Assembly (NCBI GenBank): GCA_000149225.2
Contig: CM000691.1
Coordinates: 186,001-250,000, forward strand
Length of the DNA stretch: 64,000 nucleotides
Direction: 5' to 3'
DNA from: Lachancea kluyveri NRRL Y-12651
Taxonomy: Eukaryota; Ascomycota; Saccharomycetes; Saccharomycetales; Saccharomycetaceae
A model generated the notes under the pieces. That model was not told the DNA's origin. It saw only the letters and a program-made list of their open reading frames with translations, and did not search any database. Positions 27,396-36,172 of this stretch are shown here, piece after piece. The number at the start of each line of letters is the position of its first letter. The first letter of the stretch is position 1. Position numbers and translations under genes: made by a program.

Positions 27396-27938
27396 TCACG
27401 CTAACAAAAGGGTTAGTCTGTTGGGCAGAGTTTTTGGATGTAGTACGATCAATGGGCCGGTGCATACGATTCCGGCAATCTGTTGTTTGTATTTGCCACT
27501 ACAGCCGTAGTTCAAGATGATACCGCCACCCATCGAATGTCCAAACAAGAATAGTTTTTCGCCATCACCACATTCCTTTAAGTTGAGGTCGATGAAATGG
27601 TCTAAATCGTTGAAAGTGTGGAATTCATTGGTAAGCCCCTTCAACTTTCCGGGAGAGGTTTCTCCCGAACCTCTCTGGTCGAACATGAATGTCTCTATGC
27701 CTATTTGCGAAAGTTTGTCCATTAGTCTGTGGTAAATCTGAGTGTATTCACCGAATCCGTGGACGATCAAAACACGTGCTTTGACTACAACGTTCCCATC
27801 ATTGGTCTTCAGGTTACTTGGCCATAGCACGTAAGCGAATTTAGCGCCATTAAATTCATGGTATTGGGTCTTGGGAGCGGCGGAGGCCGTGGTGTAAGGA
27901 TATGGAATTGGTGTCTGTTTCTGCTTCCAAAAAATCAT
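27396..27938 (-). pseudogene. YJU3: Truncated YJU3 copy (5' part only)
   Basis: Encodes residues 1-180 of YJU3 exactly as in the intact gene, then a stop codon (27396-27398) created by the junction. The nucleophile Ser135 in GHSMG is retained, but Asp259 and His290 are lost, so no lipase activity is expected. Its promoter is duplicated intact, so a truncated transcript without the native 3' end is likely, running toward the promoter of CWP-like copy A on the same strand. It is a by-product of the tandem duplication. A stable 180-residue protein cannot be excluded. Confidence 0.92.
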
Positions 27939-28236
27939 TGTTAAAGACTTTTACAGGTGTATCTTTGTTGCTATTTTTTTTTTTTTTGGTCAATTACCTC
28001 TCTTTCCAATATACATGTACTCTTCTATCTGCAGATGCTTGACTGATTTCAAGGCATAAGGTTACGCCCCTTCATGGATATATTTTCTCCCAAATAAGGG
28101 TAAGGAATCCGGGTAATGGAATGGATGGTCCATCCTTCTTGCCCCGGACTTTTTGGTCCTGAAAGGTCAAACAAAAAAGTTTAAAGCTATAAAAAAAAAA
28201 AAAAGAAAAAGAATATTAAAAATTACACAGTCCGGT
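27939..28236 (-). promoter_or_regulatory. Duplicated YJU3 promoter (drives the truncated copy)
   Basis: Same as 23705-24002 apart from one substitution at 28015 (A here, G in the left copy). The Reb1-like CCGGGTAA is kept at 28109-28116. Confidence 0.45.
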
Positions 28237-29058
28237 TTACACTTTACGTTTCTTCTTGATCAGCACTCCTAAAGAGTTGGTCTTGTTTTTCTTTTTGATC
28301 TGTATCCTTTTCGGTATAGTTGAAGGCTTGCTGGCGTGGCTCGGTTCAAAACTAGTCTGTTCTACAACTTTGTCGTTTGAAATTTGGTCAAGATCTTTGT
28401 TTTCAAACTGCTGGAATGCACGCACCGCGAGTAACTCATCCACCTCCTCTTGTTTTTGTATTAGGTCCTCATCCTTTTTAAATAATTCTTCGGCCCTTTT
28501 CATTTTGTCCACATTATGTTTCCTTAGCTGTTCCAGTTTTTCGTCATCTTCTTGTTCCTGTTGAAATTTAGCCAGCCTTTTTTCCAATTCAGCTAGCTTA
28601 TCCTCTTCCTGTCCATTTTCAGTTTTGGAATTTTCCTCTTGTTGTTCTCTTTCCAGTCTTTCTAAAGTTTCGTCTAAACTTTCCTCTTGGTTGGCAGTTT
28701 GTTTCTTAACATGGTTTCTGACGCCACCGATTTCCATTATATAATCACCGCTCTTTGGGTCCGTTCTAAAACATATCATGTTGTTGCAACGAGGGCATTT
28801 GATGCTTAGCCTATAGACTTTGATGGAATCCAAATATCTTTCCGGGAGTAGCTCTTTCTTGCCGTTGAATTTTCTACTCTTTGCAATGTATTCCGAGCAT
28901 TTCAGACATCTAATACTAAACGGAGTCATTAGTCTAATAGTTATGGAATCTTTGTTCATAGTTTTCAACTTTTTGGAGAGCTTACGAGCTGCTTGCTCGG
29001 CTTCCATAGGGTTGAAATTGGGTGGGTAGTATTTGTTAATGACCTTTCTTTCTGACAT
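28237..29058 (-). CDS. YJU2: YJU2, NTC-associated splicing factor (copy B)
   Basis: Intact 273-residue second copy, differing from copy A by a single base (28518), which makes residue 181 His instead of Tyr, in the Glu/Lys-rich middle segment outside the zinc-binding part. The upstream region is duplicated complete, so both genes should be expressed and YJU2 dosage doubled. S. cerevisiae has one YJU2, and the gene is essential there. Which residue is ancestral cannot be told from this window. Confidence 0.95.
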   Translation of the reverse strand: MSERKVINKYYPPNFNPMEAEQAARKLSKKLKTMNKDSITIRLMTPFSIRCLKCSEYIAKSRKFNGKKELLPERYLDSIKVYRLSIKCPRCNNMICFRTDPKSGDYIMEIGGVRNHVKKQTANQEESLDETLERLEREQQEENSKTENGQEEDKLAELEKRLAKFQQEQEDDEKLEQLRKHNVDKMKRAEELFKKDEDLIQKQEEVDELLAVRAFQQFENKDLDQISNDKVVEQTSFEPSHASKPSTIPKRIQIKKKNKTNSLGVLIKKKRKV

Positions 29059-29595
29059 TTTCTCTCTGGGTAAGCTGGTTCCTTAAACACAAAAGATCTC
29101 TCTTAGAAAAATACACAAGATGATGTACTATCGTGTGATCAAATGGATAGTTGTATCAACCAAAGTTTGTTCTTGTTGCTGCATTGGAAGTGCTAATAAA
29201 CTTACAAAGTCATCTTTTCTCTAGGCTTTTTTCTTTCTTTACTCCTAGCATACAGTATCACGTGACTATACACCCTTGAAGAAAACTGGACAGTGGGATG
29301 TGTTTGTCAAAGAGTTTTGAAAATAGCATGTGTTTTGTATCGAAACACGCACTTTTGTATATTCTTTTGGTTATATTTTCTTTCAAATAAAATAGTGTAG
29401 TTATTATTGAATTATTGGTACCACAAGTATTAAAAATATACGGACGAACTAAAAATATAAAATTGTAGATTATGAACTACCATACGGGCATGCAGGTGAG
29501 AAAGTAAAGACAAGACTTTTCATTTCGTTGTACTATTTCGTGTTAATGTGCTTTTTTTTTAGAATAATTTTTTCAAATATCTTCCCGTCTCAGGC
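29059..29595. promoter_or_regulatory. YJU2 (copy B) upstream region
   Basis: No difference seen from 24825-25361. TCACGTGAC is at about 29258-29266. Confidence 0.4.
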
Positions 29596-30600
29596 TTAAA
29601 TCAACAAAGCAGCTGCGGCCAAGATACCAGCACCCAAGCCAGCTGAACGCAAATGAGCAGCACCATTTTCAGTTTGAATTATCACGGAAGTGGATGACTC
29701 GGGTTTGGAAGATTGGGTCTCTAGAGTGGTGGTTTCAGGCCCCTTGGTCTTAGTTTCTGGAACTTCGGTGGTGTAACATGAGCCCTTTTTGTCACATTCA
29801 GTCTTTGTGACGATAGTTGTTTCTGGTGCCTTAGTTGTAGTTTCTGGGGTTTCAGTGGTGTAACAAGGACCATCGCTGTGGCATTCTGTCTTTGTAGCGG
29901 TGGAAGTGGTTTGGTTGTGATGGGTGATAGTGATTGGAACTTCAGTGGTGTAACATGGGCCTGTGCTAAAGCATTTGGTTATGGTAGAAACAGTAGTTTC
30001 GTAGCTGGTAAAGGTCTCAGTAGCGTTTCTGTAGTTAGGGGCAGGGACACCAGTGATGAAATGATCCTTAGTAGTGGAAGCTTCGGAGCTAGGGGCAGGG
30101 ATACCAGTAATGAAATCGTCGCTAACAGTGGAAGTGCTGGAAGAGTCTTCTGGGGAAAAGTCTGGGATGGTAGAACCAGAGGAAGAAGTAGCTCTGATGG
30201 CAACACCCAAGTCATTAGAACCGGAGCTCTTGGTAGAGACAATGTATGTGGAGCCAGAAGAGATTGCATTGAAACCGTCAACACCGTTGTAAGCCAAATA
30301 ACCGTTGGAGACGGAAAAGCCTGAAGTAGCATCAGACTCGGAGCCTTGAACAACAGAACCATCACTGCTGACAACGGCGTAGGTGTCGTCAGACAACTTC
30401 AACTTACCGGCATCGGTAACAACAGCAGACAAGCCATTGCCGCTACTGCCAAAGTATAGCTTACCGTCTTCGGAGTAGACGCCGGCGTATTGCAAGGGAG
30501 ACCCGGATCTAATGACAACCAAACCGAAGGATTCAGAGTCTGCGACAATTAATTTGGCCAAGGCCAACAAAGCGATGGAAAAGGTGGTGGAGAATTTCAT
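29596..30600 (-). CDS. CWP-like GPI cell-wall mannoprotein, cysteine-repeat type (copy B)
   Basis: 334 residues, identical in protein to copy A at 25362-26366, with the same signal peptide, Cwp-type domain, FITGxPAP repeats, three Cys-pair repeats and GPI signal. No nucleotide difference was noticed. It lies head-to-head with CWP1 (32003, plus strand) across 1.4 kb; this is the ancestral neighbour arrangement, and copy A is the same pair member repeated by the tandem duplication. Two copies with complete promoters predict raised expression. Confidence 0.88.
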   Translation of the reverse strand: MKFSTTFSIALLALAKLIVADSESFGLVVIRSGSPLQYAGVYSEDGKLYFGSSGNGLSAVVTDAGKLKLSDDTYAVVSSDGSVVQGSESDATSGFSVSNGYLAYNGVDGFNAISSGSTYIVSTKSSGSNDLGVAIRATSSSGSTIPDFSPEDSSSTSTVSDDFITGIPAPSSEASTTKDHFITGVPAPNYRNATETFTSYETTVSTITKCFSTGPCYTTEVPITITHHNQTTSTATKTECHSDGPCYTTETPETTTKAPETTIVTKTECDKKGSCYTTEVPETKTKGPETTTLETQSSKPESSTSVIIQTENGAAHLRSAGLGAGILAAAALLI

Positions 30601-32002
30601 TTTTTTTAGTAACAGGAGATGAGGATTAAAGCTCTTTGTTCTATGGAGTAGGAGAAGGGAATAAGAAGTAAACCTTGAATAGACTATTCTGGCTTTTCCA
30701 GAACCCTTATATACGTTTCTGACTCGACCACCAGGTACATGCCCAGGGTATTTACAGCTTCTTTACAGTTGGTTTACTAGCTTCTAAAAAAAGCCTTCCA
30801 TACAGGTATATTACTTTAAACACGTTATCCCTTCGTGCGGGAGGGCGAACCATAAGTGGCGGCTATTTTCTTTCGAAGCGCTGCTGTTCCGTACCGACAA
30901 TGAAAATAGATATGCTAAGTTCCAAATAACGTCATTGAAACCTAAAATATGTGTGGTGTATGGGTAGTTGGGGTTGGATGGTGCCGCGCGACAGCGGTGA
31001 TGTGCGACTCGAGCAGCCTGAACACCCGCCATTTTTTGCTGGTTCCTCAAAAAAAAAAGAGCGTGACAAGAGACTCACGGGTTTGCATGTATAGCTGGTA
31101 TATTTTTGTTGTTTTACCAGGCCAAGAACCTTCTGGCCAGTTCGGTTAGCTGCGGAATTACACACGACGATTTTTCTACGCTTGTCAGTACTCTAAAGGG
31201 TTGTAACCTGAAAGGGCTCGCCAACTAAGCTTGGAAGCTACAGACTCTACTATACGTACCAGCGATTATAAAATTTTCCTTCTTCAATATTTTGTTTCGC
31301 TATTCGCCTATTGTTGTATATAGGTTGCTGGGTAGAACTATGTCGAACGCTCACGAGATGTTTGTGTGATTATATTTTAAATACAAACACAACACACCCG
31401 CGGAGGAGCCTGGCATCCACACTCCTCATACTCTGCTATAAAAACCTGCATGTATTCATTCGTGTAACTACGGGAACACGTAAACCAGGGGTGTCATCAC
31501 TTGCCAAGGAGGCACCGCGCCATTATGCTTGAAATTTTGTCACCCGTGACAACCACACCAAAAAAAGAGTTTAAATTTTATTTTTATTTTTATTTTTATT
31601 TTTATTTTCATTTTCATTTGTTTTTGTTTTCACGCAGCTGACAAAAAGACGTCATATACATTGCGGAAGCCGAAATTCCTTTTCTTCGGGTAGCCAAAGA
31701 GGGAAATCTGTAAATATGCGGCACATGTTCTCGCGATACGTGGGGGAGGGGGGATGTAGTTGGTAGGGATCGCGAAAGGGAAAGTCAAGTTGTCTTTTCT
31801 CTCGAGGTGCATTTGCGAGAGAAGACGCCGTCTCTCAGCACGGCAAATCTGACGTAAATGCAGCCGATGCTCGGACTCTCTTGTCCAACTTTTGAAATGG
31901 TATAAAAGAGTGTTTCTGTACCGATGCAGACTTTCATCCTCCATTGTCTTGTATTAAATAATGCATTCGATCACGAATATCTCTAAATCTACCAGTTGAA
32001 AA
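30601..32002. promoter_or_regulatory. Divergent promoter between CWP-like copy B and CWP1
   Basis: 1.4 kb. Copy B side: minus-strand TATATAAG at 30706-30713. CWP1 side: TATAAAAG at 31901-31908, about 95-102 bp before the CWP1 ATG. The duplicated unit ends at 31635; the last 367 bp are unique and form the CWP1 proximal promoter. A 104-codon ORF on the minus strand (31630-31944) shows no protein-like features. An (ATTTT)n repeat is at 31575-31624. Confidence 0.5.
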
Positions 32003-32469
32003 ATGAAATTCTCCACCACCGTTTCTATCGCTTTGTTGGCCTTGGCCAAATTAATCGTCGCAGACTCTGAATCCTTCGGTTTGGTTGTCATTAGATCCGG
32101 GTCTCCCTTGCAATACGCCGGCGTCTACTCCGAAGACGGTAAGCTATACTTTGGCAGTAGCGGCAATGGCTTGTCTGCTGTTGTTACCGATGCCGGTAAG
32201 TTGAAGTTGTCTGACGACACCTACGCCGTTGTCAGCAGTGATGGTTCTGTTGTTCAAGGCTCCGAGTCTGATGCTACTTCAGGCTTTTCCGTCTCCAACG
32301 GTTATTTGGCTTACAACGGTGTTGACGGTTTCAATGCAATCTCTTCTGGCTCCACATACATTGTCTCTACCAAGAGCTCCGGTTCTAATGACTTGGGTGT
32401 TGCCATCAGAGCTACTTCTTCCTCTGGTTCTACCATCCCAGACTTTTCCCCAGAAGACTCTTCCAGCAC
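32003..32469. repeat. 467-bp inverted repeat arm shared with both CWP-like genes
   Basis: Matches the reverse complement of 25900-26366 and 30134-30600. Three substitutions, all within the first 60 bp of the coding sequence, then about 400 bp with no difference, synonymous sites included. Identity stops abruptly: upstream at the ATG, downstream after TTCCAGCAC. Confidence 0.95.
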
Positions 32470-32689
32470 CTCTGCTTCTGCTTCTGCTTCTGCTTCTGCT
32501 ACCACTACTGTGGCACCTTCCTCTTCCACCAAGGCTTCCGTTAGCACTATCGAAGCTGTGTCTCAAATCACTGATGGTCAAATACAAGCTACTACTGCTA
32601 CCTTTGTCCAACAAACTGAAAACGGTGCCGGTAAAGCTGGATTAGGTATGAGTGCTGCTGCTTTGGCGGCTATCGCAATGCTATTGTGA
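32003..32689 (+). CDS. CWP1: CWP1, GPI/PIR cell-wall mannoprotein
   Basis: 228 residues (239 in S. cerevisiae). Signal peptide 1-20, Cwp-type domain about 21-150, an alternating Ser-Ala run at 157-166, a PIR-type repeat SQITDGQIQA at 187-196, and a GPI signal ending in LAAIAMLL. This order, and the PIR repeat with the glutamine used for alkali-labile linkage to beta-1,3-glucan, matches S. cerevisiae Cwp1. Its first 467 bp are nearly identical to the inverted CWP-like genes at 26366 and 30600, pointing to gene conversion of the 5' half only. TATA box about 100 bp upstream. Confidence 0.93.
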   Translation: MKFSTTVSIALLALAKLIVADSESFGLVVIRSGSPLQYAGVYSEDGKLYFGSSGNGLSAVVTDAGKLKLSDDTYAVVSSDGSVVQGSESDATSGFSVSNGYLAYNGVDGFNAISSGSTYIVSTKSSGSNDLGVAIRATSSSGSTIPDFSPEDSSSTSASASASASATTTVAPSSSTKASVSTIEAVSQITDGQIQATTATFVQQTENGAGKAGLGMSAAALAAIAMLL

Positions 32690-33657
32690 TTATTACGGAA
32701 TGCTCTCTTTTTGATACCCCTTGCTTACAGATCTTACAAAATTCTAATCCCAAAAGCTGAAACTTGCCTCTTCATTGGAAGGTGCTTTAGGCTACAGTTA
32801 ATACGTTCCGAACAATTTTCTTTTGGAAAATACTCTTAATGTCTATATAGAAATAACATAAACTATTATCTAATTAAAAGTCTCTTTAATTCTGCTTTTC
32901 TTTTCAAGCCAAGATTCCTTAGAAGTTTTTTCAAATGTACTCGAGTTGCAATATAATTGACTCAACCGTCGTGAGCTCTGTACGTAGTACATTATGCTTT
33001 CGGCCTATATTCAAGGGAGACAACGTATAAACTATACATATACATAAGCATGTGTAAGAAGAGGATGAAACGCTTCGACTGATGATAGAAAAGAAAACTT
33101 TGAACAAAATGTAGCTTAACTAAGTGTGCAATGCTATAGCCGTGTGTTGGTGTATTATTAAGTTTCGACAATATTTCATGTTTTTAGATAGCGCGTTCGT
33201 TCAAGCTGAAAAAAGACACAAAATGAAAAGAGGATAAAATGATTTGGCATGCACATTCAGCCAGCAATGTGTTCAGTATTATGTCCGATCCACAGGATTT
33301 TTAATTATCATTTTTTTTTTTTTTTATTTTACGAGCTGGCGTGTATATTCAACACCTGGTTAATTACATGTTGAGATCAGAAAAGCTGAAATTTATTATT
33401 CAACATTTCTTTTCCTTCGTTCAAAAACAATAAACGCTACAGTTATTTCGATGAAAAATGTATGTAGCAAAAATTGCACTTTACACATACTCAAGACATC
33501 TTTGCCAAGCACAGGTTTGAAAACTAGCTTAGCTTAGGCAGAAACGACAATTCTAGCAAAACGGTTTACGGCACTTTCAGAGGTTTTCCATGCACAACCT
33601 GGACTTCGAAACCGAAAGAAGAAAAAATGGAAGTCTTAGGGGGGAACTAAAAAATTA
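32690..33657. other. CWP1 downstream region, no gene seen
   Basis: About 970 bp with AT-rich tracts (T run at 33311-33325). No protein-like ORF. A TGATGA (33080-33085) and CTGA (33206-33209) pair was examined as a box C/D snoRNA and not accepted. Confidence 0.35.
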
Positions 33658-33730
33658 AGCCCTGTAGGGGGCTCGAACCCCTAGCCTTATGATTAAGAGT
33701 CATACGCGCTACCGATTGCGCCAACAAGGC
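33658..33730 (-). tRNA. tRNA-Lys (anticodon CTT)
   Basis: The reverse complement gives a 73-nt intronless tRNA: acceptor strands GCCTTGT and ACAGGGC, discriminator T, D arm GCGC...GCGC, anticodon loop with CTT (GACTCTTAATC), T arm TAGGG GTTCGAG CCCCTA-like. Box B GTTCGAGCC is present. Close to S. cerevisiae tRNA-Lys(CUU). Confidence 0.95.
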
Positions 33731-35311
33731 TTAACAATTGTTGATTTCAACTGCTGAATAATGAAAAATATATCAGATAGTCATTTACATGAGCTTCACA
33801 GAAGAACTAGACAGTGAGTAACACCAATCAAGCCGTCACGTCTGATGTGACGGTTTATAACATCTCAGGACACCAGTTATTAATGTCTCTTTAGGGAATA
33901 CCCTATCGTCTGATAGACATTGCCAGCACTAGAGTAGGCCTTTTAGAATCGCGAGAGTTGATGGGCTTGGCCAGTCTCTAGTTTTAGTTATTTGCAATAA
34001 CTATATCGAGGACACCAATCAGTAAAAGATACATTTAGAATAGCCACGACTCCAACACTAATGCTTGGTGGTACTCCTCTGTACTCTCTGAATACAGTGT
34101 TATCTAGTACATCTGCTTAATCAATGTCTTGTGCTCATTTGATCACTCTAAAAATTCGGATGAGCAGTCGTATTATGTGGTTTTATTATTCTGCGACAGT
34201 TTAAAAAAATGCAACTAGATTATACAGACAAGTACTCGAACCTGGACGGTTGATAAGCAACTTTTGTAATCTACGTTATTACTCGTTTGATGGCAATTTC
34301 TGTTAACACTACACAATGAATTAGTACAATGCTTGCCACAGAGTTTCTAGAAGTTGTTGTAGCGAACTCCAACGTTCAAAACAGAGAAATTGATCGGCTA
34401 AAAAAAACAACAACCAATAAAGCTGGAAAAACGTGGCATAACTTGGAGGTCCAACTAAAGGCAGAATTTCAGTACAGGAAAACATAGGCAGTGTGAGCCA
34501 ACTAAAGCTGCTCAAGAAAGCGTACTAACGAAAGTGAGCATTTAACACAATTCTATTGGGTCTTATGCCGGTGAGTAAACAGGATTTACAGAAGCTGGAG
34601 AAGACCTGTCAAAGGGTTTTAAAACCAACTTTTTTAGGTGCTACGATACCATGTTAAGTAATATACAGACTTCGATTAAACAATCTAATAATGATGAAAC
34701 AACGTTACATTGGAATTTACTTTACTTTATTTAATTTTTTTCACTTTTTTTTTCCCTTTTCCTTATATTCTACTTCTATTTTCAAATAATAACATTAAAC
34801 GATTCAATTCCGCACGATCTGCGAAAGTTCTTATTAATTAAATCGAAGATGAATAAGTGCCAACCATAACATGTTAGATATGTCTTTGCAGCAGCAAAAG
34901 AAAAAAACAAAAAAAGGTATGCTACACAGTCAAAAGGGCTTCGTAAAACCTGTTATAACGCAAAAAATGATTATACACAACGAGTGAAAAGAATGTAAAG
35001 CTCTAAAAAAGGTGAAGCCTAAATGTCGATTGTTTAAAGTTTAAGACGTCTCGTGAGGCAATCCTTTTATAAAGTCACATGACTACTAGGATTGTAGTGG
35101 TAAACTAGCTTTGGCGATTCAGATTCCGAATTATACCCTCTTCATACTAGAGGTACAGTGTAAAAAAAAAAAGAAAAAATCTCATAGACCTGCATCTTAC
35201 CATTTTGCTTTTAAAGACTGTTGGTAACTCCAAGATAATATGTTTATGCGTATAAATCGTCTTGCTCTTCAACAGTTGCCTTAAAAATTCTATGAACTAG
35301 ATTCATATCTA
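33731..35311. other. Gene-poor region between tRNA-Lys and MTC2
   Basis: 1.6 kb without a supportable protein gene. A RTCACATG-like CDEI word (GTCACATGAC) is at about 35075-35084, and T-rich tracts at 34735-34765. No delimited mobile-element remnant could be recognised. The MTC2 3' end lies at the right edge, so the region need not contain a promoter other than for unknown transcripts. Confidence 0.35.
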
Positions 35312-36172
35312 TCAGAGTGCAGGCACGACCATATCAAGTACATTTTGAACTACTAGCAATTGAAGGAACAACGGATTATTAGTATCCTCACCCTTTTTTA
35401 TAGAAAATTTCTTCAGCTTCTCGACCAATTCTTGGACAAGGATCGGGTTACTGCCATAGAGCAAAGAAATTTCTTCAGACGACTCACCTATTAAGTCCAT
35501 ATGCATCGGGAAGTACCACTGACAGGCCAACTTGACACTCTCAGGAATTACGAAATCTCTTTTATCTTTGAAGCTCAACATTTGACACAAGTCAAGCACA
35601 TCCCTCAAAGACGCGGTAGAAGCACCACCGCCGCTGGCTTGTCGTGATAACCTATGCATTCTTATGTGTACAATTATGTCTAGCACATACCTGCGTATAG
35701 ATGGATGGATTGTGACATTTTGAACCTTTTTCCGACATTGCACTATGTGTTCCAGATCTGTCCTTTGAGGCTTGAAAGACAGATCTGGTGCACTACAAGC
35801 AAACCAAAACTTATTTTTCAAAAAAGTAACTAGTCCACAGTCTTCATAATTTCCAATTGATATTAAACCTATGACGCAAAGGGTCCTGCCAGCAGCATTC
35901 TTTAGCCGCTTTAAATGCCTCGGGAGTTTATATTGCTGTAGCTTCGTAATAGAGTCTAAATTTGGTAGTACTAAAATTTCATCTGTTACACTACTTTCTC
36001 CAATATTCATTTCAGCGTAGCTTTCAACCACATGTACAGAAAGGTCTGTGATTTCTTTGATCCTGTCAACCACTAGGTCGGGGTCATTCGAATAGCATAT
36101 TATGTTCCTCTGACACACAAGTGCAGACTGAAAACAGTCCTCAAAAGACGGAAGTGTGGAAATGTATGCCAT
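35312..36172 (-). CDS. MTC2: MTC2, maintenance of telomere capping protein
   Basis: 286 residues, shorter than the S. cerevisiae protein (about 357). Recognised by local blocks: NKFWFACSAPDLSF (about 121-134), then IRRYVLDIIVHIRMHRLS, the segment WYFPMHMDLIGESSEEISLLYGS, and NPLFLQLLVVQNVLDMVVPAL at the very C-terminus. The Mcm-like fold of this region suggests a degenerate AAA-type ATPase relative, but I see no Walker motifs. In S. cerevisiae, mtc2 mutations affect cells with defective telomere capping (cdc13-1); the biochemical role is unknown. It is divergent with UTP11 over 227 bp, matching the YKL098W-YKL099C pair. Confidence 0.87.
   Translation of the reverse strand: MAYISTLPSFEDCFQSALVCQRNIICYSNDPDLVVDRIKEITDLSVHVVESYAEMNIGESSVTDEILVLPNLDSITKLQQYKLPRHLKRLKNAAGRTLCVIGLISIGNYEDCGLVTFLKNKFWFACSAPDLSFKPQRTDLEHIVQCRKKVQNVTIHPSIRRYVLDIIVHIRMHRLSRQASGGGASTASLRDVLDLCQMLSFKDKRDFVIPESVKLACQWYFPMHMDLIGESSEEISLLYGSNPILVQELVEKLKKFSIKKGEDTNNPLFLQLLVVQNVLDMVVPAL

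Larger units (their letters stand above)
23165..27401. repeat. Tandem duplication, left unit (4,234-bp period)
   Basis: Left copy of a direct repeat whose right copy is 27399-31635; every aligned base is offset by exactly 4,234. It contains the 5' portion of YJU3, all of YJU2, CWP-like copy A and about 1 kb of its upstream DNA. By eye I find only four substitutions (23781/28015, 24284/28518, 27055/31289, 27234/31468) and no length change, even in 14-15-base homopolymers and the ATTTT repeat. The units overlap by the 3 bases CGC at 27399-27401, the apparent microhomology at the junction. Confidence 0.97.
27399..31635. repeat. Tandem duplication, right unit (4,234-bp period)
   Basis: Second copy of the unit described at 23165-27401. 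It starts in the middle of the YJU3 coding sequence and ends just after an (ATTTT)n tract, at CGC 31633-31635. Downstream DNA (from 31636) is single copy and leads to the CWP1 promoter; the right edge therefore marks the original locus end. Confidence 0.97.

Noticed and set aside
28237-29058. YJU2 copy B as a pseudogene
   Set aside because: Complete ORF with zinc ligands and full upstream region; only one missense difference from copy A.
31630-31944. 104-codon ORF in the CWP1 promoter
   Set aside because: Spans the TATA box and the duplication edge; basic, irregular composition without family resemblance.
33080-33209. Possible box C/D snoRNA (TGATGA...CTGA)
   Set aside because: No terminal stem, the base before box C does not fit, and no rRNA guide stretch recognised.
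35140-35165. ATTCCGAAT as a centromere CDEIII core
   Set aside because: No adjoining 80-90-bp A+T-rich CDEII with CDEI at the right distance; CACGTG and CACATG sites here are ordinary Cbf1-type words.
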